Below, piece by piece: positions 55,999-63,506 of a DNA stretch of 64,000 bases. Position 1 is the stretch's first letter. Every line of letters begins with the position of its first letter. Under the pieces are notes generated by a model. That model had not been told where the DNA came from and ran no database searches. It worked only from the letters and a program-made list of their open reading frames with translations. The position numbers and the translations under genes are program-made. The stretch is from JANXLS01 sp038227045 (GTDB lineage Bacteria; Planctomycetota; SZUA-567; H5-PLA8): contig JBBRQD010000006.1 of NCBI GenBank assembly GCA_038227045.1, positions 1 to 64,000 on the forward strand, given 5' to 3'.

Positions 55999-57255
55999 AT
56001 GGCCCGTAAGGGAGCGACGACGTTTGAGGAACTGGCCGTTGAAAACGGCCTGGTGACCGAAATGCAGGTTCAGGAGTGCCTCGCGGCGCAGTCGAAGGCA
56101 CAGGCCGAGAACGCCGACGGCACGGCGACCGACACGATCGAAGCGATCATGCTGGCCAAGAGCTTCATGACCGAAGATCAGGTGCGCGCGGTGAAAACCG
56201 CGCTCGGGCGCCTGCAACGCGACGAGGAAAAAGGCGACGCGCTGCGCATCGGCAACTACGAGATCATCGGCAAGATCGGCGATGGCGGGCTGGGCACCGT
56301 GTACAAGGCGCGCCAGATTTCCATGTCGCGCGAAGTTGCCGTCAAAGTGCTCCATAAAAAATGGCTCGGCGACGAGGAATTCAAGAAGCGCTTCCTGCTC
56401 GAAGCGCGCCTCGCCGGCCGCCTCAGCCACCAGAATTTGATCCAGGTCTACGACGTCGGGCGCGACCGCGGCGTGTATTATTTTTCGATGGAATTCATCG
56501 ATGGCGAGACCGTCGAGGACATGATCGACCGCGTCGGGCCGCTGGACGTGCCGGACGCCATGGACATCGTGATCCAGATCATGCAGGCGATCAATTACAT
56601 CAAGCAGTGGGACATCGTCCACCGTGACATCAAGCCCGGCAACATGATGATGACGCGGAAATTGCAGGTGAAGCTCGGCGACTTCGGCTTCGTCAAATCG
56701 AAGCTCGACCCGGTGATTTCGACGGAAGGCGAAGTGCTCGGCACGCCCGATTACATTTCGCCCGAACAGGCGATGGGCAACGACAACATCGACTGGCGTT
56801 CCGACCAATATTCGCTGGGCTGCTCGCTGTACCACATGCTCACCGGCAAGCCGCCCTACGAAGGCTCGGGCAGTTCGGTGATGCGCCAGCACATTCGCTC
56901 GGAACTGCCCGATCCGCGCACGATCAACCCGAAGATCACCGATCCGGTCATGACCATTCTGGAACGGATGATGGCCAAGAATTCGGTCGACCGTTTTCAG
57001 GACGCGGCTCAGCTCATCGAAGATCTCGAATTGGTCAAGATGGGCCAGAACCCCTCGAACAAACCGCTGGACGCAGGGAAATCGACGATTATCCGCACCA
57101 TCAACAGAGCGCAGGAACGCGTCGAAAAAGCCAAGACCGAAATCGAAGTGCTGCGCGAAGAAATCCGGCGCATGAGAATGTACGTGATCGTCGCCTGCAT
57201 CGTCGCCGCCACGATGTTGATTGTCGCGGTGCTGGAATTTTTAATGAGGAAATGA
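55999..57255 (+). CDS. Tail-anchored Ser/Thr protein kinase with MshEN-like front
   Basis: This 418-residue Hanks-type kinase is complete. Residues about 7-75 hold two helical motifs, ELAVENGLVTEMQVQECLAA and AKSFMTEDQVRAVKTAL, which resemble MshEN/GspE N-terminal motifs. The kinase domain runs from about 87: GDGGLG at 94-99, catalytic Lys116, Glu135, HRDIKPGN at 208-215, DFG at 228-230 and SPEQ at 254-257. A coiled coil (about 366-393) leads to a single C-terminal helix (395-414), so the catalytic part is cytosolic. The gene runs into DUF58 after a hairpin. The FHA protein at 58650-60749 is a candidate phospho-reader; this link is inferred. Confidence 0.88.
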   Translation: MARKGATTFEELAVENGLVTEMQVQECLAAQSKAQAENADGTATDTIEAIMLAKSFMTEDQVRAVKTALGRLQRDEEKGDALRIGNYEIIGKIGDGGLGTVYKARQISMSREVAVKVLHKKWLGDEEFKKRFLLEARLAGRLSHQNLIQVYDVGRDRGVYYFSMEFIDGETVEDMIDRVGPLDVPDAMDIVIQIMQAINYIKQWDIVHRDIKPGNMMMTRKLQVKLGDFGFVKSKLDPVISTEGEVLGTPDYISPEQAMGNDNIDWRSDQYSLGCSLYHMLTGKPPYEGSGSSVMRQHIRSELPDPRTINPKITDPVMTILERMMAKNSVDRFQDAAQLIEDLELVKMGQNPSNKPLDAGKSTIIRTINRAQERVEKAKTEIEVLREEIRRMRMYVIVACIVAATMLIVAVLEFLMRK

Positions 57256-57259
57256 CACC

Positions 57260-57286
57260 GTAGGGTGGGCTGCCAGCCCGTCCTAC
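57260..57286. repeat. GTAGGGTGGGCT hairpin
   Basis: GTAGGGTGGGCT and AGCCCGTCCTAC form a 12-bp stem (two G-U pairs in RNA) with a GCC loop. It lies in the 43-base gap between the kinase and DUF58 genes. It could trim or stabilise the joint transcript. It shares GGGCT with the other hairpins at 46864 and 61568. Confidence 0.75.
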
Positions 57287-57298
57287 AGAAGCTTTTCA

Positions 57299-58627
57299 AT
57301 GCCCTTCGCGCGCGTCAAAAATCTTCTGCTTCACATCCTTCTCTGGCCCTTCCGCACACTGATGCGTTTGACGCCCGACGGACTGCTCTTCGCCGCGCTG
57401 GCGGTGATGTGCGGCATGCTCTCGCTCGGGTCCAATAGTTGGTCCAATATTCCGCTGATCATCGCGCTGGTGTTGATCGCATTGTGGACCCTGTCGCTGT
57501 GGCATGGCTCGCGTGCGTTGAAAGCGGTATCGTTTCGCCGCCGCAGCGTTGAACATATCTTTTCCGGCGAGCCGCTCACCGTCACCGTCCAGCTCACCAA
57601 CGCGTCCCAGTGGCCCGTCGCGGGACTGTTTGTGGCCGAGGACGTGACACAGGAAAGCCATACCGCGACGGACGGCATCGCACAAGCAAACAGCCCGAAT
57701 CGGCGCCCCGCCGCCGTGATTGCCGCGCACGGCAGCGCGTTTGTCATGGCGCTCGCGGGAAAAGAGTCGGGCCGCGCGACGTACACTCTCGCGCTGCGCA
57801 AGCGGGGCGTGTACACATTCGCGTCGTCGCGTCTCGAGACCGTCTACCCGCTCGGTTTTTTCCGCAGCGTGTCGCCGCGCCGCGCGCCGGGCAGGCTGAT
57901 CGTCTATCCGCGGTTGGGCGAAGTGAATCCGTCATTGTTCGAGGACATCGAGCGTTCGATGGAAGCCATGCGCCGCGCCCGGCCCTCGCGTGCGGAAGAA
58001 GAATTTCGCGGATTGCGCGAGTACCGCAGAGAAGACAATCCGCGTTGGATTCATTGGCGCGTGTCCGCGCGCGCCGGCGAATTGCTGGTGCGCGAGTTCG
58101 AGGAGCCGATGTCCAAGCGCGTGCTGCTGCTGCTCGACACCAATTTGCGCGGGATGGGTCCGCGGCGATTTGCGGCGTTTGAGAACGCGATCTCATTCAC
58201 CGCGACGGCCGTGCGCGAATTCGCGCGGCGCGGCATTGAAGTCGAATGCCTGGCACTTCAGCCGCAGGGCCGGGTGGCGCGCGTCTCCGTCAGCCGGGCG
58301 CGGCGAAATCTGGACACGCTGTTGGAAATGCTGGCCGTCATGCGCCGCGACGATTCTCGGGCCTTGGATGCGCTGGTCGATTCCGTGCCGAGGCGTAGTT
58401 TGCATGGCGCGTTCGTGCTGGTGGCCGGGTTGGGCTCGTTGCGATCCGAAAACTCGCTGAAGTGGCTGAACGCCGGAGACAACGCCGTGCGAATTCTGGA
58501 CGCGCGAAGCGACGAATTCGCCCGGGTCTTTCGGCGCAATGTCGGCGGCACCGCCATCGACCGCGCCGCCGACGAGGACATGCTGATGAGCCTCGGAGAC
58601 GACGAACTCGAGAGCGTCGAAGTGTAG
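57299..58627 (+). CDS. DUF58 family membrane protein
   Basis: The 442-residue protein has two N-terminal membrane helices (about 29-45 and 51-66) and a soluble part with the DUF58 signature: FRGLREYRREDNPRWIHWR near 235-253, then LLVREFEEP and a VWA-like strand (RVLLLLDTNLRG). DUF58 proteins usually lie beside a MoxR ATPase and a transglutaminase; here the gene follows a Ser/Thr kinase instead and no MoxR gene is in the window. The function is unknown. Confidence 0.85.
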   Translation: MPFARVKNLLLHILLWPFRTLMRLTPDGLLFAALAVMCGMLSLGSNSWSNIPLIIALVLIALWTLSLWHGSRALKAVSFRRRSVEHIFSGEPLTVTVQLTNASQWPVAGLFVAEDVTQESHTATDGIAQANSPNRRPAAVIAAHGSAFVMALAGKESGRATYTLALRKRGVYTFASSRLETVYPLGFFRSVSPRRAPGRLIVYPRLGEVNPSLFEDIERSMEAMRRARPSRAEEEFRGLREYRREDNPRWIHWRVSARAGELLVREFEEPMSKRVLLLLDTNLRGMGPRRFAAFENAISFTATAVREFARRGIEVECLALQPQGRVARVSVSRARRNLDTLLEMLAVMRRDDSRALDALVDSVPRRSLHGAFVLVAGLGSLRSENSLKWLNAGDNAVRILDARSDEFARVFRRNVGGTAIDRAADEDMLMSLGDDELESVEV

Positions 58628-58654
58628 TAGAGCCGAATGAATTTCGGCTCTACT
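58626..58654. terminator. Hairpin at the convergent DUF58/FHA ends
   Basis: AGTAGAGCCGAA (58626-58637) and TTCGGCTCTACT (58643-58654) form a perfect 12-bp stem with a five-base loop. It overlaps both stop codons: DUF58 ends at 58627 and the FHA stop is 58650-58652. No clear T-run follows on either strand, so it may act as a bidirectional termination or end-protection hairpin. Confidence 0.6.
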
Positions 58655-60749
58655 CCGCCGACCTTAGAATCACATTATCAATCGCACACCCGCACTGGCG
58701 CGCTTGAAACGAAATCGTGCCCTTTTGAGCCGAGATCCCGCGAATGACGAGTGTCGCGGCGGGCTTTCCGTTGAGTGTCAACGCCACGTTATCGCCGTCA
58801 ACGCTGATATCGACGCGAGCAGGTTCCGCATTCCATTTCACCGCGGGACTTTTTGCGCCGGTCTTGTCTTCTAGCGTGGCTTCGGTGGCCGAGAACAAGA
58901 GCACCACCGCCTGCTTTTCGTTTCCCAGTTCGCAAGTAAAAATCCAACCGGCGTCGGGTTTGCGAATCTCGAATTCAAATGACACGCGGGCCTTGCCGAG
59001 CGGAAACGGGCCGCCGATACCCGCGAGCTTCAAAAATGTCTCGCCGCCGTCGGCGGTTTCGAGAACGTACTTGCCGTCCTGGGTCAGCCAGCTTCCGGAA
59101 ACGGCCTCCCAATCGGTCTGCTGGCGCCAGCCGTTGAAATCGTAGAGATGCAGGTTCTTCGAATTGACCAACAGCCCGGCCAGCGTTGCCGCGCTGGGAA
59201 TATTTCCCGGCTTCTTGAGCGCGACTTCGGAGGCGGCGCGCGCGGCGTCCAAGCGTCCCAGGACGCTCCATAGGCACGCCAATTCTTCGTCGTTGCGGGA
59301 GAGGCCGAGTGCGTCGAGCGTGTTGATGAAATCCCTGGTTTCGACGCTCTTGAAACTGAACGACAGATCCGCCTGTCCGGCGCGAATACGGCCCTGAAGT
59401 CCATTCAGGCTCACCAGCGCACCCTCAATTTTTTTCGCCGCGAGGAACAGTCGGACGGGTTCTCCGGCGGCGGCTTTCGCCGCGCGCGCCGCTTCGACTT
59501 TTTCCAGGAAACCGGTCGCCACAATGAGTTGAATATGCAGCGTGTCGATGTCACCGGCCCAGCGCGTGCCGGCCAGTGCCCCAATGACGCTCTCAAAGGC
59601 CGCGCGCGCTTCGCCGATTTGTCCTCGCGCAACCGCGTCCAGGGCTTTCGCCTTGGCGCGCTCGGCGACTTGAGCGGTCTCGGCGTCGATGCGTTCGAGC
59701 ATTTCGCGGGCCTTCGCGCCAAAAGGGCCGGCGGGATCGTTCGAAATCAAGTTCGTGCAGCGCTGGGAGACGAGATGAAAATGTTTCGCGGTGAGCGCCT
59801 CGCGTGCCTGGCCCAGCGTCATTTCAAATGCGGCGGTTGCGACTTTGGCGGTTTCGTCCAATTCGCGCCGGGCGAGGCGCGCGCTTTCATCCTGTATTTG
59901 CGCAGGTGGCACCGCGATAAGAAAAGATTGCAGCGCCGCCTTGGCGCCGAGAAGATTGCCGCTGCCCAACGCGCGGTCGCGTGCCGCGAGCGCCGCTTTG
60001 AGCTGGTCGTCCAGCGAAACGCGCGGCGGTTCGGGCTTTTCGGGTATTGGGATTGGCTCCTCCACCGGTACGGGTACGTCGGGCTTGGGAACAGGAACAG
60101 GTTCCACGGCGACCGGTTTTTCTCTTTCGCGCGTCGATTCTGAAGGCCGGGTCGCGATCACTGTTGACGGCTCTGGCTCCGGCTGCGACCGCGGCATGTT
60201 TAAATACAGATATCCGGCCGCACCCACAACCACGAAGCTGGCGAGAAACACTGCGATATGGGACTTCTCTTCGCTGCGCGCCGGCTGCCGTGCGGGTCGC
60301 TGAACTTTGGCCGGCGCACTCTCGACACGGGTGATTTCCGGCACTGTTGCAGGATTGGCGCTCGGGCGAAACGATTCCGGCAGCGCGCTATCCGGGATAA
60401 TGGCGTTCACATTGCTCGAGATCGATGCAACCAGCACTTTCGTATCGCCTATTTTTTCGGCGGAATCCTGTTCGCTATAAACAATCGTCGTCGCGCCGAT
60501 TGTTATAGAGTCGTTGTGCCGAAGCTGCCGGGAGGAGACACGCAGCCCATTGACTTGCACGCCATTGGCGCTGTTCAGGTCTTCGATAAACGCCTGCCCG
60601 CGCTCGAGCCGCACGGTGCAGTGCATGCGCGAGGCCTTCTCTTCGGCGAGTTGAATCGCGTTGCTCTCGTGCCGCCCGATCGACAGCGTGCCGCTCAGTT
60701 CGTACTCGCGCACGACGAGGTTTTCACCAATAACGATTAACGTGGGCAT
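58650..60749 (-). CDS. FHA-domain transmembrane protein
   Basis: The 699-residue protein starts with an FHA domain (about 22-92): Arg26, Ser40, His43 and Asn62 are at the places where FHA domains read phosphothreonine. A linker leads to one membrane helix (about 168-186, VFLASFVVVGAAGYLYL), then a Pro/Glu-rich segment (about 195-245). A helical region (about 255-520) resembles TPR or coiled-coil. The final part (about 530-699) has a beta-sandwich look (FNGWRQQTD...DNVILRS) similar to DUF1080/LamG-type domains. FHA should lie in the cytosol and the C-terminus outside. With the kinase at 55999 it could form a phospho-signalling pair. Confidence 0.8.
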   Translation of the reverse strand: MPTLIVIGENLVVREYELSGTLSIGRHESNAIQLAEEKASRMHCTVRLERGQAFIEDLNSANGVQVNGLRVSSRQLRHNDSITIGATTIVYSEQDSAEKIGDTKVLVASISSNVNAIIPDSALPESFRPSANPATVPEITRVESAPAKVQRPARQPARSEEKSHIAVFLASFVVVGAAGYLYLNMPRSQPEPEPSTVIATRPSESTREREKPVAVEPVPVPKPDVPVPVEEPIPIPEKPEPPRVSLDDQLKAALAARDRALGSGNLLGAKAALQSFLIAVPPAQIQDESARLARRELDETAKVATAAFEMTLGQAREALTAKHFHLVSQRCTNLISNDPAGPFGAKAREMLERIDAETAQVAERAKAKALDAVARGQIGEARAAFESVIGALAGTRWAGDIDTLHIQLIVATGFLEKVEAARAAKAAAGEPVRLFLAAKKIEGALVSLNGLQGRIRAGQADLSFSFKSVETRDFINTLDALGLSRNDEELACLWSVLGRLDAARAASEVALKKPGNIPSAATLAGLLVNSKNLHLYDFNGWRQQTDWEAVSGSWLTQDGKYVLETADGGETFLKLAGIGGPFPLGKARVSFEFEIRKPDAGWIFTCELGNEKQAVVLLFSATEATLEDKTGAKSPAVKWNAEPARVDISVDGDNVALTLNGKPAATLVIRGISAQKGTISFQARQCGCAIDNVILRSAE

Positions 60750-60890
60750 AAAGACGATTCCAGAAATTCAATAATCCGTACTACAGGCGTCCCGCCTGCC
60801 AGTAACATGATCGCGCTGAGGGGTCCAATCCATACGAAAACGAACTGTGTGTATGCAAATAATCCTACATTTATTTATCGGCTGGTTAAC

Positions 60891-61553
60891 CTACTCTTTC
60901 CCCGCCGCTCTGCGCTCCAACGCTTCCTTCCAGCTTGCCGCGAGCGGAGGCAGCGCCGCCAGTTCGCGCGCGGCTGCGTAATCCTTCCGTCGGTGATGCA
61001 TGACCTCGTTGGCCTCCGTGATCGTCCACTTTGGATGCGGGCGCTCGATCCGCCTGAAGACATCGCCGGCCGTCAAATTGCCTTGTTTCAGCACGCGAAA
61101 GTACCAGCCGGTCATGCCGTTTTTTTCAATGCGCCGCACGAGATCCGGCGTGCGCCAGCGGCGCGCGAGCGTTCCGCACGGCTGGCGGGGCTGCGAAATC
61201 TGCAGCACGGCGTCGCCCACTTCGAAGATGTCGCCGACACACACATCCGCCTCGATCGCGTCACGAATCGTCAGGTTTTCGCCGAATGAGCCGAACGCCA
61301 TCGCGTCGAGCCCCAGTTCGTTCGTCCAGTGCGGATAGTGTGCGAGGCAATACGCGTTAAGCGCTTTGTCAGGCCCGCCGTGAAAGCGCCGGTCGGCCTG
61401 TCCGTCTCCGCGCAAACCAATCTTCGTCGCCCAAACCGGCCCCTCCACCGTCTCTTTAAATATGGCCGTGGTCCACTCGCTCGTGCGCCCATTCTTGGCG
61501 TCAAGATCGTGATAGGTCTGCGGCAAGCCAATTTGAATAGCTGCGATTTTCAT
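60891..61553 (-). CDS. MOSC domain protein (YiiM-like)
   Basis: This 220-residue protein has the YiiM-type MOSC layout: GDGQADRRFHGGPDKALNAY near 49-68, GSFGENLTI at 88-96, VGDIFEVGDAVLQISQPRQPC with Cys126, and a C-terminal helical segment (ARELAALPPLAASWKEAL). MOSC domains carry sulfur from molybdenum cofactor sulfurases; YiiM-like proteins are linked to detoxification of N-hydroxylated purines with molybdenum cofactor. Both roles are family knowledge. It is divergent from the TusA-like gene; the gap holds an almost perfect hairpin. Confidence 0.87.
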   Translation of the reverse strand: MKIAAIQIGLPQTYHDLDAKNGRTSEWTTAIFKETVEGPVWATKIGLRGDGQADRRFHGGPDKALNAYCLAHYPHWTNELGLDAMAFGSFGENLTIRDAIEADVCVGDIFEVGDAVLQISQPRQPCGTLARRWRTPDLVRRIEKNGMTGWYFRVLKQGNLTAGDVFRRIERPHPKWTITEANEVMHHRRKDYAAARELAALPPLAASWKEALERRAAGKE

Positions 61554-61567
61554 GGAAATTCCGCGTT

Positions 61568-61617
61568 ATTGTGGTGCGGGCTTCCAGCCTGTGCAGGCAG
61601 GAAGCCCGCACCACAAT
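61568..61617. repeat. Near-perfect GTGGTGCGGGCTTCC palindrome
   Basis: Arms of 24 bases (61568-61591 and 61594-61617) match with a single mismatch around a two-base loop. The arms carry GTGGTGCGGGCTTCC. It lies between the divergent MOSC and TusA genes. The 46864-46924 element is a diverged copy. Tight palindromes of this type are typical REP-like elements. Confidence 0.9.
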
Positions 61618-61662
61618 TCCATTCTACTTTAAAAAGCGCTGGCGCCAGTTTAAGATGCAGCC

Positions 61663-61995
61663 ATGAACGACGCAACTCCGCTGAAGAAATCCGAACACGA
61701 ACCGTTTCATCTCCGCCAGCTCGACGACGACGGCCAGCCCTTCGTGGTCTCCGTACATTTGGACGTGCGCGGCCTGACCTGTCCTATGCCGGCGCTCAAG
61801 AGCCTTGAGATCAGCCACACGCTGCCGGCGGGCGGCGTGCTCGAAGTGGTTGGCGACTGGCCCGGCTCAAAATTCGAAGTCCCATTCGCGATCACGGGAA
61901 AACCGGGATTCGAAATTGTGCGCATCGTCGAAAGCGATCTGCCCGACGACGAAACGTGGTGGATTTATGTCAGGCGAACACCCGTTGGCCCCTAA
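61663..61995 (+). CDS. TusA family sulfur carrier protein
   Basis: The 110-residue protein has the TusA fold signature LDVRGLTCPMPALKSLEI at 33-50 with the sulfur-carrying Cys40 in CPMP. Strands continue GVLEVVGDWPGS and FEIVRIVE. TusA-like proteins pass sulfane sulfur in tRNA thiolation or in sulfur oxidation. An N-terminal extension of about 28 residues is present. It is followed after 34 bases by a ferredoxin gene on the same strand, so a redox-sulfur function for the pair is likely. Its stop codon TAA is part of a CCCCTAACCCCT string. Confidence 0.87.
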   Translation: MNDATPLKKSEHEPFHLRQLDDDGQPFVVSVHLDVRGLTCPMPALKSLEISHTLPAGGVLEVVGDWPGSKFEVPFAITGKPGFEIVRIVESDLPDDETWWIYVRRTPVGP

Positions 61996-61999
61996 CCCC
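61987..61999. repeat. CCCCTAACCCCT heptamer seed
   Basis: The TusA stop codon sits inside CCCCTAACCCCT, almost two units of the heptamer expanded at 21236-21326. The coincidence with the first unit of that tract, which also carries a stop codon, may be chance. Confidence 0.35.
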
Positions 62000-62029
62000 T
62001 GTTTTTCTTCTTTCGGTGTATAGATTGAC

Positions 62030-62926
62030 ATGCTGACCGACGTTCCCGAATTCACCCCCAGGCGGCCGCCCGTCGTAGTTATCTCGCGCGTTCCGCCGGA
62101 CGAGGCTGCCAAGTTGCAGCCCAAATTCGACGAACTCTGTACGGAACTGGCGGCGTTGAATGTCGCCTATACCGCTGTCGATTCGATCTACGATTTGCAA
62201 GCCGACGACGACGGCGCGGCGTTTCTGCGCTCAATTAAGAGCGATCTGATTTGTATTGCGTGGCACTATCCGCGCGCCACGAAATGGGTGCTCGCGCGCC
62301 AGGATCTTGAAGTGAACGGACGCGCGCGCAAATTGCATTGCGTCGATGCGCGCGAGGGCGCGCCCGCGGCACTCGCGCAAAAAACACTCGACATCTTAAA
62401 GGGAACCGCGAGCGCGGTCGTCGATCCGCCGGAACGCAAAGACCCGCCGCCCAAGTCCTTCCTCACGCCAAAAGAACGCGGTGCGCTCGCCGAAAACCAA
62501 TTGCCGCCGCCGCTGAACGCCGACCTCTCGCCGCGCTGGTATCCGGTGATCGATTACGACACCTGCACCAATTGCATGGACTGCATGGATTTCTGCCTCT
62601 TCGGCGTGTATGGCGTCGATGCCGAAGCGACGTTGCGCGTGGTTCAGCAGGACCAGTGCCGCCAGGATTGCCCAGCCTGTTCGCGCGTCTGCCCGGTCGG
62701 AGCGATCATGTTTCCGAAGTATCAGACGAATCAGGCCATCGCCGGCGCAATCGGCGGGGATCGCGGCGAAATAAAACTGGATCTTTCGAAAATATTCGGA
62801 AAACCAAAGGGCCGGCATCAAGCCGCGCTCGAACGCGACCGCGAACTGCTCAAGGCAGGCCGCAAACCCGTCGGTGCCGACAAAGTCGAAAAGCTCGCCG
62901 ACGCGTTCGAAAAGCTGGATATTTAA
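62030..62926 (+). CDS. 4Fe-4S ferredoxin-type protein
   Basis: This 298-residue cytosolic protein has a non-cysteine N-terminal part (about 1-165) of unknown kind, with a Rossmann-like start (PPVVVISRVPPDE). Two cysteine clusters follow: Cys179, 182, 185, 189 and Cys210, 214, 217, 221, each ending CP or CLF as in ferredoxins. The second has a CX3C start. Two 4Fe-4S clusters are expected. The helical C-terminus is Lys-rich. It forms a probable operon with TusA. The partner enzyme is not in the window. Confidence 0.78.
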   Translation: MLTDVPEFTPRRPPVVVISRVPPDEAAKLQPKFDELCTELAALNVAYTAVDSIYDLQADDDGAAFLRSIKSDLICIAWHYPRATKWVLARQDLEVNGRARKLHCVDAREGAPAALAQKTLDILKGTASAVVDPPERKDPPPKSFLTPKERGALAENQLPPPLNADLSPRWYPVIDYDTCTNCMDCMDFCLFGVYGVDAEATLRVVQQDQCRQDCPACSRVCPVGAIMFPKYQTNQAIAGAIGGDRGEIKLDLSKIFGKPKGRHQAALERDRELLKAGRKPVGADKVEKLADAFEKLDI

Positions 62927-63111
62927 AGAGCCGCGACCGCCCATACACATTCTTAAGGATGCGCTAAGAATCCACGTGAGCCGCCCGAAATAATGCCATA
63001 GCGGAATGCTCTAATCGTTACTTGTAAAGCGCTTAGCACCATGTATGCTGAATCGGTTGTTCATTTGGCTGGCTCAGAGCCGGCCATGGCTTGTTTTTTC
63101 GGAAGCATTCA

Positions 63112-63483
63112 ATGCGGCGACGGCTGCTGATTATCACCAAAGACCCCGAATTCGACATGCGTGGCGAGGTCGTCCTGGGGCAATGCGAGCCATTCACTTC
63201 GGGATGGAGCATGTATTTGATATATCCCGACCGCAAGAAGGAAACCCTTGTCACGGGTACGTACTCCGACCTGCGCAAGATTCAGGAAAGCTGTATCGGA
63301 ATCGACGATCCGGAGGCGGTTCGCAAATGTGTAATGGATACACGCACGATTCTGATCAAATCGGTCTCTGAAACGGTCATGCTTGAAGCCGTCAAGTTCG
63401 GTTCATCCTCAGCCGATCATGAACCCACAAAAGAACTCGAACCGCACCAAAAGACCGATTACATCACCGGCGAGCCGTCGTAA
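63112..63483 (+). CDS. Hypothetical protein
   Basis: From the ATG at 63112 it has 123 residues; a start 7 codons upstream is possible. I do not recognise it. It begins RRRLLIITKDPEFDMRGEVVLG and has mixed alpha/beta character with no membrane segment. SDLRKIQESCIGID and IKSVSETVMLEAV are amphipathic. It might be a small regulatory or binding protein. The gene is isolated, 185 bases after the ferredoxin gene, and convergent with the YdcF-like gene. Confidence 0.5.
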   Translation: MRRRLLIITKDPEFDMRGEVVLGQCEPFTSGWSMYLIYPDRKKETLVTGTYSDLRKIQESCIGIDDPEAVRKCVMDTRTILIKSVSETVMLEAVKFGSSSADHEPTKELEPHQKTDYITGEPS

Positions 63484-63506
63484 ACGAACCCAATGCTCGC
63501 AACGCT

